64,000 nt of DNA, taken from contig SSNP01000017.1 of assembly GCA_006937955.1 (NCBI GenBank), positions 5,821,124 to 5,885,123 on the forward strand, given 5' to 3'. Each line of letters starts with the position of its first letter. Position 1 is the stretch's first letter. Shown piece by piece: positions 50,201 to 62,200 of this stretch. The notes under the pieces are model-generated. The model had not been told where the DNA came from. It did not search any database and was given only the letters and a program-made list of their open reading frames with translations. A program made the position numbers and the translations under genes. Origin of the DNA: Pachypanchax playfairii. Taxonomy: Eukaryota; Chordata; Actinopteri; Cyprinodontiformes; Aplocheilidae.

Positions 50201-53200
50201 CTGATCAGAAACAGCAGCAACTTTAAAGCAGCTCAAGTTATTTTATTAACATTGACCTCTTCATCACCACCTCTCTCCTCACCTCCCTCTCCTCCTGCAG
50301 CGCCTGCAGCTCCCGCTTGTAGGTCTTCTTCCCCAGCGTCTCATAGATTTTGGTCATGACGGGGATCTTCTCACTTCCGTCGCTGATGGCTGTGTGGTAC
50401 TTTGGCTCTGGCAGATCTCCCATAAACCTCAAAATTGTGATCCACACAGCCAAAGCAGCCTGAGACAAAAAACGGATGAAATCTTGAAAAAGTTTATCAA
50501 GTAAAGTCAAATTAAAAGTTTTGATTTTCGCTACAAATATAAAAACTTGATCTGTTAAAAGTTTGAATGCAAGTCAGACCTTAAACATTTGAATCCTAGT
50601 AACAACTTAAAGTGTTTTAATATCAAGTAAAACTTTGACAAACAAGCCAAATGTGTCAAATACAACACAACGACCCAACAGCAGAAGCAATAAAAGAGCA
50701 ACAGCCTCATCAGGTTTATCGATATACGTTTGGCAGCTTTAATTTCTCATTTTCTTTTTAGTAAAGATCCTTTTAAACTGATTTTAAACAGGAACATGAA
50801 CTTAAGTCTGACAAACATCTTTACAGGTAGAATTTTCAAATGAATGGAAACCAACCAGCTGATCTCCTTCATCCTCGTGGAACAGCAGCGGCTGTTTCAG
50901 AGGTCTTCGAACGTAAGTGTGTGTGGTGTTGCCCTGAAAGTACGTTGCCCCAAACTTAGCAAACTTGTACTCTGATAAGTCCTCCTCTTCATCATCTGCA
51001 GGAAGAGGAAGACCTTCGTCCAGGTCTTCCTCCATCAGCTCATGGTGAGTGTGTTCCAGATCCTGCAGAGAGGACGGAACATCAGTCTCTACTACTGAAC
51101 AAAAACCCAGAAACTAAAAAAAAAACAGATTTTCTTCAGGAGTTTTAAAGACGTTTTTCTGAACTTAATCACAGACTTTAGTCCAAGTTTTGTTGCATTT
51201 AAAAGGAATATACAGAAGACTTCATACAAACATTTCTACACCGATCCATGATTCGAAACCATCTGGGTCTTCATTTTATCATGTAGGAGGAAACTGGTGG
51301 TCAAGTCACCTCAAAACCACTTGGTGCTTGTCCTTCCTGACCCGGTAAAGAACTTGTCGTCCCCAGAAAGCCGAACATCTTATCCACCATGTCGGAGTCG
51401 TTGACAGGCTCCATCCGGGCCTTCTCCATCTGTTCAACCATCTCCTTCTTTTTCCGAGCTTCCTCCTTCTCCTTCTTCTCCCGCTCAGCATCCTCTTTTG
51501 CCAGCTGAGCCAGACGCTCCTACAAAAAACAAAATAAACACATAAAGAAAACAGAAACATGCCTGATCAGTTTTTGTATTCAGTACGGTATTTACAAATA
51601 CTAAATGGATGAAAATATACAGAAACCAAAAGCTGAGTTTGTATTTTACTGCTTACTCACTTCTGAGGAACCTCAGATGTAAAAAAAAAAAAAAAAAACA
51701 GGCTCATTTTTTTTCTGAGAAACAATCTATTAAAAACCTCCTGAACACGAGTTCAAAGTGTTTGTTCTTGCTCAGATTTTGTTACCTGGTGTTTGCGTTC
51801 AGCCTCGGCCTTCGCTCTCTTTGCAGACATCTGGTTCCTCAGCTTGGTTTCTTCAGCCAGACGCATTTTCTCAGCCTCCAGTCTCCTGCGGTACTGAGAG
51901 CACGAAGAACAAGAGTCATCTGTTAAATTTCTGTTTCATTTAAAGTTTTTTCCATAATGGATGAGCTCCCACTGCCCTCAGTGTTTACCTCTCCCTTTAG
52001 TCTCTTGTACAGACGGCGAGCGATCATGCCTCTGGTGTAGGCCTGGATGGTGATCACAGCCCAAAGCCGGTGTCTGAATGCCCGACGCACCAAAAAGCCT
52101 CGGCAGCGACCCTGAAAGCCTGTGATTCGCTGACGAGCCACGTGATACGATGCACACAACTTCCTGGAACGAACCAGAGCCTGGAGGCGAGAGAAACCTG
52201 CTCGCATCTGAAGAGGCGACACAAAAGAAGAAGAAACATTCATGGTTACAAACGCCAGTTGGATGATGTCGATTTAAACCTCTCAAACTTAATGTGCTTA
52301 TCATCTGTATGACATGTGGGTGTAAAACTCTGATGCTCTCACAGCTCCATAATTCTTCCGACACTGATACCCTCGCCACGTCTTCTGGATCAACATAGCT
52401 GACTTCCTCATCTTCAGGAAGTTAGATCTGATACAAAGAAATAGAACACTGAATAAAACTGTTTGAATGTTTTAAAGTTTGAAGATAAAATCAGAAAAAC
52501 AGTTTGAGTTTAATAATAATACACAAAATGAGTGAACCAGATTTTAAGAGCGCACCTGTCCTTAAAACCTCGAACCACCTTCTGGATGAGGATGACCTTG
52601 TCTGTGATGGCCTTGTCTCGCTCTATCTCCAGCAGCATGTCATGATGATCCTAAACAAGCAGAAAGAAAACAAACACAGTCTGACGTCTCACAAAGAGCA
52701 TCATAACAGACCAGTCGGATCATTCGCAGGTAAAAGAATCAACACATGAATTGTTTAAAGTTTCATGATGAACCATCTGTTGAATCTGAAGCAGCAGAAA
52801 TGTCAAAATGTGTATCACAGTTTTTATTGACCAAAAACCAGGTATCAACAAAAAAAAGATCAATTATTGTAGAAGCAAAATGTGACTGTATCAGAATCAA
52901 ATACTGTCTGTTCTCATCAAATATGATGCAAATCTTTAGAAATTATTTTATTTTGATGCTCTAACCTGTTTATTGACACGCTCAGCTGAGTTATGAGATG
53001 TAGAAAAGGTGTTTTGAGGGTTCTAGATTAAAACATTTGTAATAAACTGAGGTTGATGGAAATTATTTAGAGATAACATGAATATAATGATACTTGGGAA
53101 GAAAGATCACTTCCTGAAGACAAACATTTGAACTAAACTTCAAACTAAAACAGATAAACTCAGACGGTAAAAATCTAAATAACAGTCTTCACAAATCATC

Positions 53201-56200
53201 TAAAATAAAGACAGTTTTGTTATTTTGATGTCAGGAAAACGTTATCAACACCACTTTAAAGGAAAAGTGATGGACAACATAAACATATTAAAGCAGTGGT
53301 TATTTTCTCAGTAAGTCTCCATCCAGCTGACTTTAACTTCCTGTGCAGGAAGTTCACTTCCTGCTTTCAACAGCTCCACTTTCTCTGTCCTGCTGAACTT
53401 CCTGTCCAGCTGAGCGGTGAAGGCCAGATAAAACAGTAAATAAAATCTGGTGTAATTAAATCAGCTTGATTCTTTAATAAGTTGCTTTTTTCATATCAAG
53501 AGAGAAAAAATCTGCTAGAAATCTTCAGTAACACTTACGAACATCAGCATCACGTTTCTGAACACTGACACCCCAAAAACACCTAAAATGAGTTAGACAA
53601 GGTCACATGACACATCCTAAACAACCTGAATTCTTCAACATGTCAGCAGAAAAAAAGATTAAAATAACCTTTAGATAAAAATCAAATAAATTAAAAAGTT
53701 GAATAAAAGTTTCATTCTTACTGTCCAACCCTGAAGAACAAAGAAATATTTTTAAACAGGCATAAACTCGAGCACCTCTGTGCTCTTCATCACTGACATA
53801 AATCTGCAATCGCTTCATCAGAAGTTAAACAACATAGTTTTACAAAAACAGATGAAACAAAATAAACCAATGAGCCTGAATCAACACCATCTGTTAACCC
53901 CAGGGGGTTACCATGGTGACCACCTTACAGTCATGCTTTACTAGTGACCTCTGACCTCAAGAAAATATCTGCGTTCACTAGGTGGAAAACCAAATTTAAA
54001 CGTGCAACGCAGGTGAGAAAAACACACAACAAACAGGAAATAAAACACACACCCCTTCCTGTGAAGAGACATGTGACTGGAAATGACGGGACAGTTTCAG
54101 GACAAACAACCTCGTAACTGTGTTACGATTAGCTGCATTATCATAACTAACATTTATATAAAACAAATTAATCAAGCAACTGCCGCTCAATGCATAAAAA
54201 GATGATGCAGAATGTTTTCTATTGTACAAAGTCAACATCATTTCAAAGATTTATTAATGTGGTGGGAAATAAAATGTAAAAAAACTATTAATTTTATCAT
54301 AATGAGAATATACTAGATGCAATGACATAAATATCTTCAAGAGAATGAACTTTAAAACTTGGGACTGGGTGTTGGTAAAAATGAAAACAATAAATGATAC
54401 CGAAATTAAATGTTCTGGTTTATGAAGACAGTTTGTCTTACTTGCTGTATTGTGGTTCTATAATGTGTCATTTAACTTCTGTAAAATAACTACTTAAAAG
54501 AAGGAGCACCTTGAGGAAGATCTTGGTTTTTCCCATCTGCCAGTCATCGTCTCTGCCAAGCACGGCCTCAGCGATCCTCTGACAGGTTCCCCTCAGGTCC
54601 TCCTGGAGGGGAAGACAACAAAGTGTTTATACTATAAATAAAGTAATCCTTAAGATTAGTGAATAAACAAACAAACATGTCAGTGTCCAGATATTTAATG
54701 AAACAGAAAGAAAGAAAACTGACTGAAAGATTTAACTTGGTTAACAACTGCTGGAACACAGAAGAATAAATTAGAATGGCAAAAACAGAAACTTTCATTT
54801 TATCTGCAATTATAAATTTTATTGTTATTATCTTAATTTTCACAACTCATTCAAACTGGAAACACCTTCACTTTATAGAAACACAAACACAAATTGTTTA
54901 AGTTCTTTAAACGAACAATATATTATTTTAATGTCTGTAGTCGAGGGAGGAATAAACCCAAAACAAAGACAGATAAAACAAAAAAATAATATCAAATATT
55001 CTGAAAAAAAAATCATGAAAACTTATACTTGTTTTTGGTAATTGCTTTCTTTTTTATATTCTTTTGACCAAAAGTGAAAGAATAAATGGAAATATTTATC
55101 AAAAAATCTGGAGACCAATTTAAAACAATAGAAGAAAGTTTGGCTTCTCAGAAGCAAATAAAGAATGGATCCCGGTTTGTCTGGTATAAAATGTCCCCAC
55201 ACACTTGCTCTACCTGTTTGTATGCTGGTTTGACTCCCGGCATCAGCACTCTGTAGCGGTCAACAAACTCCACAAATGTGTAGCGGATGGGATATCCAGC
55301 ACGCCGTATACGAATTGTCTCCATCATACCAGAATACCTCAGCTGACGGACACACAGCTCCCTGTCAAACAGCTGCAGACAAAATACTAGTTATTAGCTT
55401 AACTAAAGAAGTTCTGCTTTTTAAGCATTAAACTTGATGAGCAAGAGCTTTATTAATCTGTAAAGTTACTATCCACATGAAATAAAGTTACAGAAACAAA
55501 AGTAGAGACTCACCATGGGTTTCTTGAACTCATTGGGTTTGATGCAGCGAACAAAGAAAGGTTGACAGACACTCAGAGTTCTCATCAGCAGCTCCAGAGA
55601 TCTTTTAAACTGACTGCTCAGAGTGGGAGAGCGTTTCCTGGTTTCTGCCCCCTAAACTCACACAGTCACATGAAAACAAATGAGAGAGAAAACAGTCAGG
55701 GGCAGATTCTTTTTGTTCTTCCTGAGCTGAAACACAAAATGTTTCCTTTGTCAGATATATTTGAAAACTTGTTTATAAAAAATTTCTAGCTGACATTGTA
55801 CTTACAAACAAAAACTATAAATGGCACCAGACCAGAGTTGTTAAAGTGATGAGACTGCAATCAATCAACTTTCACTGATAGATTTGGCAACATTTACAAA
55901 AACAAGTAAAAAGGGGAACATTTACTTACTATAGCTTCTATTGTAATGATTTTCTCTGGAAATAAAAAAAAAACTAGATCGTCTTTAACTTAAACTAGTA
56001 ATTATATTTAGATGTTGTACTTTAAATGTAATTTCAAAGAAAATGTGGAATAACTGAAACAGCAAAAACATATTTTAGAAATTCAATTCACTTTCATATT
56101 TTATGGCACTACGGACATCAAATAAAAACAAAACGTCATTTGTCTATTAGCAGTTTTATGACAATTAGTTAAGTTTTAAAAATGCTAGCTAACGTTAGCT

Positions 56201-59200
56201 CTGTAATGTCCCCCAGGGTAATCTTGGGGATCGCGCGAACGCTGGTAAAACTACAATGTCAGGTCACGTTCTTAATAATTTTTCATGTCACTGGTTGATA
56301 AAACGTTTTTAAAGATGATTCATTTAATAAACCGTACCATGCTTCAAAATACGAAAATGTTTGAAAGTTTATGCCTGAACCGCACTAAACACAGTTACTT
56401 TACTTACTCGCTGTTTGATGTAATGTATATGCACTGCCCTCCAGTGGTCACAGTCTGTAACTGCAGCAACACTGTTGCAACAACGATGTTTATGGGTAAA
56501 CTGTTCATTGTAACACAGTGTCAAAAACAGTTTTCAACATACAAGTAAATTCTAGTGAAACTAATTTATTGTGAAGTTCATAACTTAATATGAAATGAAT
56601 ATATATTCGTGATGAGTGACCTTAATTTAGTTGGTTTAGTTTGAAGTATGGTTTCAGACTTTTATGCTGCCCTCCAGTGGTCGCAATGTGTAACTGCAAC
56701 AACCCTGCCCTCCAGCACAATGCCCTCTAGTGGTCATAGTGCGTAACTGGAACAACACTTCCCCAGTCGTCGCAGTGTGTAACTACTAGAACATTGCCCT
56801 CTAGCGGCCACAGTCTGTTACTGCAACAAGACTGCTGTCCAGTGGTCACAGTGCCACCTGAAAAAACACTGTTGTAACATCAACACTGTTTGAGTAAACT
56901 GTTCATTGTAACAGTGTCAAAAACAGTTTTCAACATACAAGTAAATTCTAGTGAAACTAATTTATTGTGAAGTTCATAATTAAATATGAAACGAATATAT
57001 ATTCGTGATGAGTGACCTTAATTTAGTTGGTTTAGTTTGAAGTATGGTTTCAGACTTTTATGCTGCCCTCCAGTGGTCACAATGTGTAACTGCAACAACA
57101 CTGCCCTCCAGCACAATGCCCTCTAGTGGTCATAGTGAGTAACTGGAACAACACTTCCCCAGTCGTCGCAGTATGTAACTACTAGAACATTGCCCTCTAG
57201 CGGCCACAGTCTGTTACTGCAACAAGACTGCTGTCCAGTGGTCACAGTGCCACCTGAAAAAACACTGTTGTAACATCAACACTGTTTGAGTAAACTGTTC
57301 ATTGTAACAGTGTCAAAAACAGTTTTCAACATACAAGTAAATTCTAGTGAAACTAATTTATTGTGAAGTTCATAATTAAATATGAAACGAATATATATTC
57401 GTGATGAGTGACCTTAATTTAGTTGGTTTAGTTTGAAGTATGGTTTCAGACCTTTATGCTGCCCTCCAGTGGTCACAATGTGTAACTGCAACAACACTGC
57501 ACAATGCCCTCTAGTGGTTACTGTATATCACTGCAATAACGCAGGCCTCCAGTGGTCATAGTGTGTAACTGCAGCAGCACTGCAATCCAGTAAACTGCCC
57601 TCTAGTTGTCATAGTGAGTAACTGGAAGAAAACTGCCCTATTGGCCACAGTATGTAACTATAAAAACACTGCCCTCCAGTGGCCACATTATGTAACTACA
57701 AGAACACTGTTCTCCAGTGGCCACAGTATGTAACTACAAGAACACTGCCCTCCAGTGGCCACAGTATGTTACTTCAACAAGACTGCTGTCCAGTGGTCAC
57801 AGTGCCACCTGAAAAAACCCTGTTGTAACATCAACACTGTTTGAGTAAACTGTTCATTGTAACAGTGTCAAAAACAGTTTTCAACATACAAGTAAATTCT
57901 AGTGAAACTAATTTATTGTGAAGTTCATAATTAAATATGAAACGAATATATATTCGTGATGAGTGACCTTAATTTAGTTGGTTTAGTTTGAAGTATGGTT
58001 TCAGACTTTTATGCTGCCCTCCAGTGGTCACAATGTGTAACTGCAACAACACTGCCCTCCAGCACAATGCCCTCTAGTGGTCATAGTGAGTAACTGGAAC
58101 AACACTTCCCCAGTCGTCGCAGTATGTAACTACTAGAACATTGCCCTCTAGCGGCCACAGTCTGTTACTGCAACAAGACTGCTGTCCAGTGGTCACAGTG
58201 CCACCTGAAAAAACACTGTTGTAACATCAACACTGTTTGAGTAAACTGTTCATTGTAACAGTGTCAAAAACAGTTTTCAACATACAAGTAAATTCTAGTG
58301 AAACTAATTTATTGTGAAGTTCATAATTAAATATGAAACGAATATATATTCGTGATGAGTGACCTTAATTTAGTTGGTTTAGTTTGAAGTATGGTTTCAG
58401 ACCTTTATGCTGCCCTCCAGTGGTCACAATGTGTAACTGCAACGACACTGCACAATGCCCCCTAGNTCATAGTGAGTAACTGGAAGAAAACTGCCCTATT
58501 GGCCACAGTATGTAACTATAAAAACACTGCCCTCCAGTGGCCACATTATGTAACTACAAGAACACTGTTCTCCAGTGGCCACAGTATGTAACTACAAGAA
58601 CACTGCCCTCCAGTGGCCACAGTATGTTACTTCAACAAGACTGCTGTCCAGTGGTCACAGTGCCACCTGAAAAAACCCTGTTGTAACATCAACACTGTTT
58701 GAGTAAACTGTTCATTGTAACAGTGTCAAAAACAGTTTTCAACATACAAGTAAATTCTAGTGAAACTAATTTATTGTGAAGTTCATAATTAAATATGAAA
58801 CGAATATATATTCGTGATGAGTGACCTTAATTTAGTTGGTTTAGTTTGAAGTATGGTTTCAGACCTTTATGCTGCCCTCCAGTGGTCACAATGTGTAACT
58901 GCAACGACACTGCACAATGCCCTCTAGTGGTTACTGTATATCACTGCAATAACGCAGGCCTCCAGTGGTCATAGTGTGTAACTGCAGCAGCACTGCAATC
59001 CAGTAAACTGCCCTCTAGTTGTCATAGTGAGTAACTGGAAGAAAACTGCCCTATTGGCCACAGTATGTAACTATAAAAACACTGCCCTCCAGTGGCCACA
59101 TTATGTAACTACAAGAACACTGCTCTCCAGTGGCCACAGTATGTAACTACAAGAACACTGCCCTCCAGTGGCCACAGTATGTTACTTCAACAACACTACT

Positions 59201-62200
59201 GTCCAGTGGTCACAGTGAGTGCCTGTTGTAACAACAATGCTGTTTATGGGTAAACTGTTCATTGTAACACAGTGTCAAAAACAATTTTCAACACACAAGT
59301 ACATTCTAGTGAAACTAAATTATTATAAAGTTAATTACTAAATATGAAATGAATATGAATTCACTATGAGTGTCCTTATTTTTTTTTAATTTAGTTTGAA
59401 GTATGGTTTTAGAGACATTTATGCTGCCTCCAGTGGCCACAGTGTGTAACTGCAACAGCACTGCCGTCCAGTACTGTGCCCTCTAGAGGTCATAGTGAGT
59501 AACTGCAAGAAAACTGCCTTATTGGTCACATTATGTAACTGCAAGAGCACTGCACTCATGTGGCCACAGTATGTAACTAAATATGAAATGAATATGAATT
59601 CCCAATGAGTGTCCTTAATTTTGTTGATTTAGTTTAAAGTATGGTTTCAGACCTATGAGCTCCCCTCTAGTGGTCACTATAAAATTATGTTTTCTTGTCA
59701 TAGCTGTTTCCTTTCTTATGCTTTCAACACAAATAAAGTCCCATTTTCAAAAAGTAATGAAATATGAAAATAAAAATATGATAAATGGTAGATATTTACA
59801 TTTCTTATTAACGTAACCAATAAATAAAGAGAGTAAAATTTATAAAATGTTAGACACATAATAATAAATGGGTTCCAAAACAGAGCGATGAATCAGGACA
59901 AAAAACTTATTTAAAATTTACCTGCCTTTAGTATGTTGTTAACCAAAACAGTGCCACTTTAACCCTAATATTTAAAATGATTAAATCTGATCTATTTTTG
60001 TGCGATTATTAAGAATTATGAGGTTACTTTTTTGTCGTTTCTCTTTCTGGTCACTAGATGTCAGAAAGTACCCATGTGTTTTTAATTTACAGGCATTTTC
60101 TCCTTTGAACAAAAATGTTTAGAAAAATAATTTAAAAAGAGGCAACTTTTAATATTAATACAGCATTAAAACGGTTAAAACTAATGACATACAATACATG
60201 ACATACAAATTAATAAGAAGCTAAAGTTCACAACTGAAATATAAAAAGGAACAATTAACATTTAGTATATTGTTGCACAAATAAAATTAGTACATTCTTG
60301 GAGTTGTATTTTTCAAATTTTTACCTTCAAAGGTGTTGTAGCACCAGGAGCAAAACCACACAGAAACTGTCAAGAAGCAGCACACAAACCAGTTTTCACA
60401 CAGTACAAGAAGAGGGAAGAACAGAAAAGACAGTAATGTTACTCAGAAATAGATCACAGAGAAACGGGAGCAAAAACAGCAGAGAAAGAAGAAAACAGAT
60501 GGAGGACTGAACCCCGAACACCTCTTGCACTTGACTGTTTGTTGCTGTTAAATTTGCATTGAAATTTCATTGTAAACGTCTGGATGATAAAACCAAATGT
60601 GATGCTTACTGTGTAAGGTATTGCCTTCAAAATTATCTGTTGACAATTACATGACAAATTCTTCGACAGATTCTCTTATGCTAATTTGAGTTAATTTTCT
60701 AAATTAGCTCATACAATATTAAGAAAAGATAGAGGATTATAGAAATGTGTTTCTAATTGAAAGAAGACTGGTCAGAGGAAGATACAGTAAGTGTTAAAGC
60801 TTTTTTGTTTTGGGTTCTCAGAATGCTTTTATTTTCTTACTATCTGATTCCTAGATGTTTAATTTTTGTCAGATTAATTTTCAACAGAATGTAGCAGTAA
60901 TAAAACAGGAAGAACTCTGACGCACACGTGCAGCGAGATGCTCAACACTGAAACAAAGAAAACAGTCTGAATGAAGCGTGTTGTGTGGTTCATTCACAAT
61001 ATCAGCGCAGCACAGGTTTGTGTTAGTGTATTACGGTGCCTGTTACCATAGCAACATCCGCCTGGAAGATTTGTTTGATGAACTTGTTTTTAGAGGAGTG
61101 AACCAGTTGGATGATGTCTCCGTATAAAGTGTCTCTGTTTTTCTCAAGAAAACCTGCAGGAAACACACACATTTTATTTTAACACATAACACCCCCCCCC
61201 CCCCCCCCCCCCNNNNNNNNNNCCCCCCCCCCCCCCCAACCAGTGAATGAGCTTAAAGTGGTAGAGGACATTCTGACCTCTTGTTTCATAGAAAACGACT
61301 CCAGCGAAGTGCTGGATGCCAAACTGAGTCTCGTGGTTGTTCTTCGGTGGGATGTAGTTTGTGTTGACTTTGTGCTGGAAGTTGAGCTTGTTTAGCATCG
61401 TGGTGTCTGTGCCCTGTGGGACACAAAAACAAAGAAACATTTCCTGTTATTACAGTGTAATCCAGCTCTGTTTGTTTGGCTGGAATATGACATTTCCAAC
61501 ACTGGAATATTGGGATTTATTTATTTATTTGTGTTTCATTAAAATGCCAATTTGAACAACTTTTAACAGTTTTGGCTTGTTTGGCTGAATGATGTTCACC
61601 TGCTGATCTCTCTTTGTGTGTCTGTTTGTTGGTGCAGATGTAACTTTCAGCAATTTCAAACCTTTTCTTATGAAAACAGCTTCTTCATAAACAATCCTAA
61701 CAGATCAATATTTATCTAAAGTTTAGATTCACACGTTTCGATCCACACAAAGTCCCATCATACCTTCGGGAACTTGCTCTCCTCGTCAATAAGAGAGATG
61801 ATGTTCATGGGTTTGATGGCGATCATGTCCAGAGCGTCCTGGTTGTCGGTGAACTCGATGTGCTGCCAGTTGATGTTTTCCAGGTTGTACTCCTCCTGTT
61901 CCAGCTTGAAGACGTGACGGACGAAGAACTGCTGCAGGTTCTCGTTGGCAAAGTTGATACACAGCTGCTCGAAGCTGCAGGAAGCAGGATGAGAAGAAAG
62001 AAAAGAAAATCTCTTTAACTGGATTTCAATACAATAAATTCAGAAGTACTGTAGAATATGATTAATTATGTCCTTAGAAAGATTTAAGGGTCAAATTATT
62101 TTACTTTATTATTGTACATTTTATACAGTAACAGATCTTTATAACTGTCAGAAGAAAATAGCTAAAATATACGAAAGTACATGATTTACACACAGTTAGT

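Noticed and set aside
60298..60510. 70-codon plus-strand frame in the large myo7a intron
   Set aside because: Low-complexity basic sequence, antisense to myo7a, no recognisable family.
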